A stretch of 64,000 nucleotides of DNA from positions 124,001 through 188,000 of the forward strand of contig NC_015144.1 of assembly GCF_000189415.1 (NCBI RefSeq), written 5' to 3'. A program made the position numbers and the translations under genes. Shown piece after piece: positions 57,457-64,000 of this stretch. The stretch is from Weeksella virosa DSM 16922. Lineage in GTDB: Bacteria > Bacteroidota > Bacteroidia > Flavobacteriales > Weeksellaceae. Below the pieces are notes generated by a model that was not told where the DNA came from, did no database searches, and saw only the letters and a list, made by a program, of their open reading frames with translations. The number at the start of each line of letters is the position of its first letter. Positions within the stretch are counted from its first letter, which is position 1.

Positions 57457-59796
57457 ATGTATGTAATAAAAAGAAACGGAAAACAGGAAGCTGTACATTT
57501 TGATAAGATTACTGCACGGATTCATAAATTAGTCTACGGACTTTCTGTAGATGAGAAAGACGTAATCGAAATAGCCAAGAAAGTGATTCAGGGCATTTAT
57601 GACAATGTAACTACGACCGAACTCGATAACCTTGCTGCCGAAACTGCGGCTACCTATACCACGGTACACCCCGATTTTGCAGTACTGGCTGCACGTATTT
57701 CCGTCAGTAATTTGCACAAGAATACGCTAAAATCCTTTTCTAAAACAGCTAAATTGCTGTATGACTATATCGATCCGGTAACCAATACGCGAGCACCTTT
57801 ATTGTCTGAGGAAACTTATGATATCATCCGCAACAATGCTGATGAAATTGACAGCAGTATCATCTACGACCGAGATTATAACTTTGATTATTTCGGTTTC
57901 AAAACACTGGAGCGCTCTTATCTCATCCGTACCAACGGCAAAGTAACCGAACGTCCACAACACTTGTTTATGCGGGTGGCTTTAGGAATCCATAAACAAG
58001 ATATCAAAGCTGCTATCGAAACCTATAACCTGATGAGCGAAAAATGGTTCATCCACGCTACACCTACGCTATTCAATTCAGGAACGCCCAAGCCACAAAT
58101 GTCGTCATGCTTTCTATTGAGTATGACTGAAGATAGTATTGTAGGGATTTTTGATACCCTAAAACGTTGCGCCTTGATTTCGCAGTCGGCAGGTGGTATT
58201 GGCTTGAGCATTCATAATGTAAGGGCAACAGGCAGTTACATCAAGGGCACAGGCGGTATTTCTAATGGAATTATCCCGATGCTAAGAGTGTATAACGATA
58301 CGGCACGTTATGTGGATCAGGGCGGTGGTAAACGCAAAGGAGCGATAGCCGTCTATTTGGAACCGTGGCACGCCGATATCTTTGATTTCTTGAACCTTCG
58401 TAAAAACCACGGCAAGGAAGAAATGCGGGCAAGAGATCTATTTCCAGCATTGTGGATCCCTGATCTGTTTATGCAACGAGTAGAAGAAAATGCCGATTGG
58501 TCTTTGTTTGATCCAAATGAAGCTCCTGGTTTGTACGATGTGTATGGAAGCTCGTTTGAAGAACTTTATCAACACTATGAAAACGATGGGATATTCCGTA
58601 AAAAAGTGAAAGCCCGAGAGTTGTGGAATGCTATACTCGAAGCACAGATAGAAACAGGAACACCCTATATGTGCTACAAAGATGCTGCAAACGAGAAGTC
58701 TAATCAAAAAAATATTGGAGTAATTCGCAGCTCCAATCTTTGCACCGAAATAATGGAATACACGAGTGCCGATGAGGTGGCGGTGTGTAACCTCGCATCG
58801 CTAGCATTGCCTCGATATGTTTCCGAAAATGGTTTTGACTTTCAGAAATTGTATGAAGTCACCAAAATAGTTACTCGGAATCTTAACAAAGTGATAGACG
58901 GGAATTACTATCCTGTACCCGAAACTGAAAATTCCAATTTCAAACATCGTCCGATTGGATTAGGTGTACAAGGACTGGCAGATGTGTTTCTGTTGTTGCG
59001 GATGCCTTTTGAAAGTGAGAAAGCACGACAACTGAATAAAGATATTTTTGAAACGATATACTATGCAGCAATGGAGAGCTCCATGGAACTGGCGAAGGAA
59101 GAAGGAGCTTACGAAAGTTTTAAGGGATCGCCACTTTCCGAAGGAAAGTTTCAGTTTGATTTATGGAATGTACAGCCATCAGACCGTTGGGATTGGAAAG
59201 GTTTACGTAAAAATGTAATGGAATTTGGCGTACGCAATTCCCTGTTAGTGGCTCCGATGCCTACAGCTTCTACTTCTCAGATATTAGGCAACAATGAATG
59301 TTTTGAACCTTATACTAGTAACATTTATAACAGGCGTGTACTTTCAGGTGAGTTTGTAGTGGTCAATAAGCATTTAATAAAAGACCTGATAGAGTTAAAC
59401 CTTTGGGACGCCCGAATGAAAAACAAGTTGATTGCCGAGAATGGCTCTGTTCAAAATATTGAGGAAATTCCCGCTAACTTAAAAGAACTGTACAAGACTG
59501 TTTGGGAGATTAAACAGAAAACCATCATTGATATGGCTGCCGATAGGGGTGCATTTATCTGTCAGTCCCAATCGCTCAACCTATTTATGGCAGAACCCAA
59601 TATGGCAAAGCTGACTTCGATGCACTTCTATGCTTGGAAAAGCGGATTGAAAACAGGTATGTATTACCTGCGCACTAAAGCAGCGGCAGATGCTATCAAA
59701 TTCACAGTAGAAAAAGTACAATCATCGGAAGACAAACAAGTGGATATTTCCTGCTCGTTGGACAATCCCGACGAGTGTATTGTCTGTGGAAGCTAA
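57457..59796 (+). CDS. nrdA: Ribonucleotide reductase class I alpha subunit
   Basis: Start at ATG 57457 (779 residues, [20 protein letters not shown]). An ATP-cone (1-95) is followed by the 10-strand catalytic barrel. Active-site Cys is in [12 protein letters not shown] and catalytic Cys pairs in [30 protein letters not shown] also fits the family. The C-terminal redox pair is CIVCGS. It reduces ribonucleoside diphosphates for DNA synthesis. Expression with SOD and peroxiredoxin suggests a stress or metal-limitation RNR. Confidence 0.95.
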   Translation: MYVIKRNGKQEAVHFDKITARIHKLVYGLSVDEKDVIEIAKKVIQGIYDNVTTTELDNLAAETAATYTTVHPDFAVLAARISVSNLHKNTLKSFSKTAKLLYDYIDPVTNTRAPLLSEETYDIIRNNADEIDSSIIYDRDYNFDYFGFKTLERSYLIRTNGKVTERPQHLFMRVALGIHKQDIKAAIETYNLMSEKWFIHATPTLFNSGTPKPQMSSCFLLSMTEDSIVGIFDTLKRCALISQSAGGIGLSIHNVRATGSYIKGTGGISNGIIPMLRVYNDTARYVDQGGGKRKGAIAVYLEPWHADIFDFLNLRKNHGKEEMRARDLFPALWIPDLFMQRVEENADWSLFDPNEAPGLYDVYGSSFEELYQHYENDGIFRKKVKARELWNAILEAQIETGTPYMCYKDAANEKSNQKNIGVIRSSNLCTEIMEYTSADEVAVCNLASLALPRYVSENGFDFQKLYEVTKIVTRNLNKVIDGNYYPVPETENSNFKHRPIGLGVQGLADVFLLLRMPFESEKARQLNKDIFETIYYAAMESSMELAKEEGAYESFKGSPLSEGKFQFDLWNVQPSDRWDWKGLRKNVMEFGVRNSLLVAPMPTASTSQILGNNECFEPYTSNIYNRRVLSGEFVVVNKHLIKDLIELNLWDARMKNKLIAENGSVQNIEEIPANLKELYKTVWEIKQKTIIDMAADRGAFICQSQSLNLFMAEPNMAKLTSMHFYAWKSGLKTGMYYLRTKAAADAIKFTVEKVQSSEDKQVDISCSLDNPDECIVCGS

Positions 59797-59867
59797 TACT
59801 ATAGTGTAGAGCTAAAAAGAGGAAAGTAAAAAGTGATAAAAAAATCTAAATTATCAACTAAATAACT

Positions 59868-60188
59868 TTGAAAAAATATTTTTTTTTGGAAAAAACGTAT
59901 CACCCTATATCCCTGATTGCTGATAAACTTCAGCTTGAAGAAGTTTCATTCAAACATTCAAACGAGGAAAAATTTGAGGAACTGGCGCGCTATTTAGACA
60001 GATTGATACAATCCGATTTCAACAGCTTGTTAAGCATTTTGTACCGAATAGATGTATCGGAAGAAAAAGTAAAAAAAGCACTGGCTGAAAATAAAGACAA
60101 ACTACCCGCAGCGCAAATTATCGCACAGTTGCTAATTGAAAGGGAAATTCAAAAAATAAACCTTAGAGCAAAATACAGTAAGAAATAA
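59868..60188 (+). CDS. Hypothetical protein after nrdA
   Basis: The 106-residue soluble helical protein starts with TTG 59868. Segments EEKFEELARYLDRLIQSDFN and LPAAQIIAQLLIEREIQKIN are conserved-looking. Not recognised. It ends the operon. Confidence 0.55.
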   Translation: MKKYFFLEKTYHPISLIADKLQLEEVSFKHSNEEKFEELARYLDRLIQSDFNSLLSILYRIDVSEEKVKKALAENKDKLPAAQIIAQLLIEREIQKINLRAKYSKK

Positions 60189-60357
60189 CCATAAAGGATT
60201 TTCATATCTTAACGAAGGCTTTTCCTCTAAACACATTAAGTGTATAAACTAAATTTATCGAGGGTTTGACTTTCTTAAAGTTAAACCCTTTGTAAGCTTC
60301 CCCAAAAAAGTTACCAATTAAAAAGAGAGAAAATGTTAACTTTAAAAATTAATTGGT

Positions 60358-60828
60358 ATGAAGAAGAGCCATTTTACAGAACAACAGATTTTCAAGATTT
60401 TAGAATCGCAGAATCAGGGCAAAACTGTGGAACAGATTTGTCGCGAACACGGCATTTCCAACGGAACTTTTTTTACAGATGGTAAAGTTAATATTCGGGC
60501 ATGGAAGCTTCGGAAATTAAGCGGATCAAAGAGCTTGAACAGGAGAAACTCTAAACTCAGACGGTCTCTATACAGACGCTATGCTAGACAATGCAGCACT
60601 CAGCACTGTTGAGGAAGACTACCAACCAATATACAGCAACCCAAAGTGATTACTCCTCGCGGTAGAGAGTGTTGGAACATGGCTTTTATGCAGAACCGAT
60701 TCTATTGTGGTCAAAAATTCAGATTGCTTAACATAGCTGATGACCACAACCGTGAAATGGTGGCCATAGAGATTGGATATTCCATCAGCCAAAATCGAGA
60801 AAGGAACTATCTTGGTTTATTATGGTAG
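60358..60828 (+). pseudogene. IS3-family transposase remnant
   Basis: An orfA start (MKKSHFTEQQIFKILESQNQ, then GKTVEQICREHGISNGTFF) breaks at a frameshift near 60475. It continues in other frames (IKRIKELEQE, SKLRR, DAMLDNAALSTVEEDYQP). An orfB fragment (NRFYCGQKFRLLNIADDHNR, EMVAIEIGYSIS) follows directly, so most of the catalytic domain is deleted. Confidence 0.8.
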
Positions 60829-61004
60829 CCATCAGTGCCGGGTTTTGTGAGGAAGTTCTTTATAGGATGTTTGTGTACGAGTTTACAATACAATATATCG
60901 GTGTAATCGGTAGTCTCTTATTTACTAACGTCATTTTCGCTATTACCCATTTTGATATGGGAATGAAAAACTTAGTAGGGGCTTTTATTCTGGGTATTGT
61001 AAAG
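60822..61004 (+). pseudogene. CPBP intramembrane protease fragment
   Basis: AGFCEEVLYRMFVYEF carries the EExxxR active-site motif of CPBP/Abi proteases, followed by FTNVIFAITHF, the second motif with its His. The N-terminal half is replaced by the IS3 remnant and the C-terminus is cut by the IS end at 61005. Confidence 0.75.
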
Positions 61005-61602
61005 TACTCCCCATTTCCTGTACTACAATTAGGCTGATTTAAGTTGAATTGTTTTTTCAATTTTATACAAATCTTTTGGCTTTTTATTTTCTATTCCCTG
61101 ATGTCTCCTCTGGTTATAATCCTCAATAAAATTCTTGACTCCAAGATACAAATCCAATCCGTTTTCTGCTGGGTTCAAATAAATGTAATTATACTTGATT
61201 GACTAGAAGAATCTTTCCACATGAACGTTGTCTGTAGCTCTGCCTTTACCGTCCATGCTTATCCTGATTTCATGACCTTTTAAACAATTGATCCAGTTTT
61301 TGGAAGTATATTGACTTCCTTGGTCAGAATTGATGATTTCAGGCTTTCCGCACCTTTCTATCGACTCGTTCAGCGGTTCTGTCTGGGTTGCTCCAGAAAC
61401 GCTCGTTTCCAGATGCTGATCTGATTGGGATGAATCTCAAAACGCTGGGCCAGTTCGCTGAGCGTTTCTCTCCCTTAAAACTTCAATGGCGACTTTGGCC
61501 TTGAAGGCATCGGTAAATTTTCTTCTGCTTTTTTTCATCATTATACGAGTTAAAATTAATCATTATTTTCAACTTAACCCGTGATCCGTATTTTGGGGAG
61601 TA
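61005..61602 (-). mobile_element. Internally deleted IS3-family element
   Basis: Ends TACTCCCCATTTCC and GGGGAGTA are inverted repeats. On the - strand an orfA start (MMKKSRRKFTDAFKAKVAIE) is joined to the end of orfB (IINSDQGSQYTSKNWINCLK, then FIEDYNQRRHQGIENKKPKD) with an internal stop. Flanking triplets differ (AAG and TTA), so a rearrangement removed the original context. It joins a CPBP fragment to a hipA fragment. Confidence 0.8.
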
Positions 61603-62626
61603 TTATAATCTGCTATTAATAATAAATCTTCTCGGTTAATATCAGTTCGTTTTCCATTGATAGACATTGCTCTCGAAATTCGTAAATAATTTTTTAAAGC
61701 ATCTAATGGATAGGTTAAATCATAGGCGGGAGCTAAATTCCATCCGTCTCTTTCTATATCATAGATAAATGAAAAATTCTTTAAATGGTCATCAATATTA
61801 GAGAAAACAAGATTAAAAACCATTCGTTTATACAATTGTTGAATGTTTTTATGCGGAAGTTTTAATTCTACAGCTAACTTAAAAAGATTTTCATAAGAGG
61901 AGTTTTCAGGCTTTTTAAAATCCCAACCAGTCATTCCAGAAGCAGTTAAAATATGTTGTTTCTGCCCATTTTGACGGTCAAAACGTAATGTTGCAAAGTG
62001 TTTATCATCAATCAATTTAGAAGGCATCATTTTAATTCCGATAGAAGTCGAAATTTGATAATAAATGTATTCTATTTTCTCTTTCGAATAACCTTGATCT
62101 TCATCAACAGAAAGTTTGATTAAATAATGATTGTAATCATCCGAAGTTTCCAAATCACCATGAATAAGATGTCCTGTATTTTTGTTTTCAGAAACTAAAA
62201 TTTTAGGTCGTGCACCACCAGCCGAAGTTCCAATTTTGAAAATCTTTAGTAATGCGATATCGCTTAATCCTTTTTCTTCTATTGAAGTTTTAAATCTAGC
62301 ACTTTCTTTACCACTTCCGTTATTTCTTCTACATCAATACTCTGATTTGATTTAATTTCTTTGGCAGAAGAAAATTCTAAAGCTCCCATTCCTCTTTTAC
62401 CTACATAAGTAAGCTGCTCTAAAGGCGTGATTACACTTATGTCTTTATGAGTAGATTCAAGCCATTCTTTAGAAACAATGTTTCCAAAAAAATCAGGTAA
62501 AGAATCTGCAGTCATAGGAGGTAGTCCTCGAAAAGTTTCCCCTTCAAATTCAGAAAATACTTGTACGTTAGGAGTTCTTCGAATAACATAAGGGAATATT
62601 TTCTCAAATAAATTAGTTTCTTTCAT
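61569..62626 (-). pseudogene. hipA: HipA-family kinase, frameshifted and 3'-truncated
   Basis: The first part (62279-62626) is the N-subdomain (YVIRRTPNVQVFSEFEGETF). A frameshift near 62279 is followed by GLSDIALLKIFKIGTSAGGA and LSVDEDQGYSKEKIEYIYYQ. Later parts are the kinase core with GIKMMPSKLIDDKHFATLRF and the catalytic NIDDHLKNFSFIYD. The IS at 61602 removes the last residues. No hipB is visible in the window. Confidence 0.82.
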
Positions 62627-62749
62627 AAAAGAGTATCTAAAAGATAGAGATTTTTATTATTTGAATCAATTTCCTACCAAAAAAAAAGGAAGTTTTCTAC
62701 AGAATAGTTTATTTTAGCCCAAATAAAGTAAATTAAAATTAATAAAAAA

Positions 62750-64000
62750 ATGAAAAAATTTTTATTTACCACCCTCATGGCACTTTTGGTTTTTCCGTTT
62801 ACCAAAGTAAAAGCCGATGAAGGTATGTGGTTTTTGATGCATATCGAGCGTCTGAATGGTCGTGATATGCAAAAAATGGGGTTGCAATTAACGCCCGAAG
62901 AAATTTACAGTGTCAATAACAATAGCTTGAAAGATGCGATTGTTCAGTTTGGCGGTGGATGTACGGCAGAAATTATTTCTAACCAAGGTTTGGTTCTCAC
63001 CAATCACCATTGTGGTTATGGAAATATTGCACAATTATCTACTCCAGAGCATGATTATTTGACCAACGGATTTTGGGCAAAAAACAAAAGCGAAGAGCTG
63101 AAACCAGACAACCTAAAAGTACGTTTCTTTGTTCGTATGGATGATGTAACGAAAAGAATACTGAGCAAAGTAAATGATAAAATGTCGGAAATCGATCGTC
63201 AGAAAATCATCAATCAAGAGATTGCAAAAATCGAACAAGAGAATAACGAAGGAGGAAAATACATTGTTTCTGTTCGTTCATTTTTCCAAGGAAATGAATA
63301 TTACTACTTTGTGTATCAAGACTACGAAGATGTTCGTTTAGTGGGAACGCCTCCCAATGCGATTGGTAAATACGGTGGAGATACCGATAACTGGGAATGG
63401 CCACGCCACACAGGAGATTTCGCTATTTTCCGTGTATATACAGATGCCAATGGAAATCCTGCACCCTACTCGAAAGAAAATATACCAATGAAACCAAAAC
63501 ACCACTTGCCTATTTCATTAAAAGGATTCGAGAAGGGAGATTTTGCTATGATTTTAGGATATCCAGGTCGTACCAATCGTTGGATGCCCGCACAAGGTGT
63601 AGCGCAGAACATCAACTTTGCTTATCCTGCTTGGGTAGAAGCTTCTAAAGTTGGAATGGATCAGATGAAAAAACACATGGATCAGAACCAAGAAGTAAAA
63701 ATCAACTATGCTTCTAAATATGCCGGAGTTGCCAATTACTGGAAAAACCGTCAAGGAATGATCGAAGCTTTGAAATTACACGGAACGGTAGAAACAAAAA
63801 CCAAAACAGAAAAGAAATTCAATAAATGGGCAAATAAAAAACACAACCAAGCAAAATACGGTGAGGTTATTAAAAACCTAAATACCTATTATGCAGCCAC
63901 CAATTTGCAAGCGATGCACGATAACTACTTGATGGGAATGTTGAGAAGTAGTGCTTTTGCCATGGCACCTTATAGAATCGGGAATGCATTGGCAAACTAT
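62750..64000 (+). CDS. S46-family dipeptidyl-peptidase (DPP7/DPP11 type), N-terminal part
   Basis: The frame is open from ATG 62750 to the window end (417 residues of about 700-720). Signal MKKFLFTTLMALLVFPFTKV is followed by ADEGMWFLMHIERLNGRDMQ. The catalytic His is in VLTNHHCGYGNIAQLS and the Asp in GDTDNWEWPRHTGDFAIFRV. The Ser lies beyond the window. These exported peptidases cut dipeptides from oligopeptides in asaccharolytic Bacteroidota. Confidence 0.92.
   Translation, partial: MKKFLFTTLMALLVFPFTKVKADEGMWFLMHIERLNGRDMQKMGLQLTPEEIYSVNNNSLKDAIVQFGGGCTAEIISNQGLVLTNHHCGYGNIAQLSTPEHDYLTNGFWAKNKSEELKPDNLKVRFFVRMDDVTKRILSKVNDKMSEIDRQKIINQEIAKIEQENNEGGKYIVSVRSFFQGNEYYYFVYQDYEDVRLVGTPPNAIGKYGGDTDNWEWPRHTGDFAIFRVYTDANGNPAPYSKENIPMKPKHHLPISLKGFEKGDFAMILGYPGRTNRWMPAQGVAQNINFAYPAWVEASKVGMDQMKKHMDQNQEVKINYASKYAGVANYWKNRQGMIEALKLHGTVETKTKTEKKFNKWANKKHNQAKYGEVIKNLNTYYAATNLQAMHDNYLMGMLRSSAFAMAPYRIGNALANY

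Overview
The window reads as AT-rich chromosome of a member of the Bacteroidota, most likely Flavobacteriales and possibly Weeksellaceae. Supporting marks are a PorV/PorQ-type outer-membrane protein, GLPGLI-family proteins, a SusC/FecA-type TonB receptor, a Bacteroidota-style UvrA and promoters with a TAnnTTTG -7 box. The genus cannot be fixed from the sequence alone.

Region 1 (1 to about 13.48 kb) is part of a Mu-like transposable prophage. The portal end and a head-morphogenesis protein carrying a toxin-like nuclease tail are on the + strand. A long leftward early operon holds a DDE transposase (MuA-like), an AAA target-DNA ATPase (MuB-like), a RecA-like ATPase, DUF3164, a GemA-like protein, a KilA-N protein and a RadC-like JAMM protein. 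A divergent HTH repressor sits at the immunity end. The early operon contains two copies of a 40-nt tRNA-minihelix-like RNA element and several genes of 26 to 55 codons.

Region 2 (about 13.49 to 30.46 kb) is the main finding: an integron-like cassette array. Eight units, all with genes on the - strand, are separated by imperfectly palindromic sites of about 135 to 240 bp with AAC/GTT crossover-type triplets, so they look like attC sites. In all seven intact cassettes the two ends carry 9 to 10 nt of perfect complementarity that is specific to that cassette. At the head of the array, facing away, is a tyrosine recombinase (29391-30458) that looks Xer-like and lacks the insert typical of IntI. 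Cassette cargo from the recombinase outward: AhpD-like plus RidA; a small secreted Cys-rich protein plus two GLPGLI proteins; a BamE-like lipoprotein plus a membrane protein; a single-chain MmeI-type restriction-modification enzyme; a membrane protein; a metal cassette (CDF exporter, TonB receptor, Cys-rich protein); an OmpA lipoprotein; and a HigBA toxin-antitoxin pair with a dead toxin. An IS1182-like element and its internally deleted derivative each sit at the same nucleotide of a site. The Mu-like prophage has interrupted the outermost site.

Region 3 (30.5 to 51.5 kb) is ordinary chromosome: NhaA, a KtrB/KtrA potassium system, a DUF389 protein, a Crp/Fnr regulator with YeeE/YedE proteins, a 3-oxoacid CoA-transferase, a DEAD-box helicase, PrmC, UvrA, a PorV/PorQ protein, PssA, a DnaQ-like exonuclease and an FAH-family protein.

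Region 4 (52.4 to 60.2 kb) is a nine-gene + strand operon joining superoxide dismutase, a peroxiredoxin, an M17 aminopeptidase, a YceI lipoprotein and class I ribonucleotide reductase. Two dyads lie at its start.

Region 5 (60.3 to 62.6 kb) is a scrapyard of IS3 fragments, a CPBP protease fragment and a broken hipA. The window ends inside an S46 dipeptidyl-peptidase gene.
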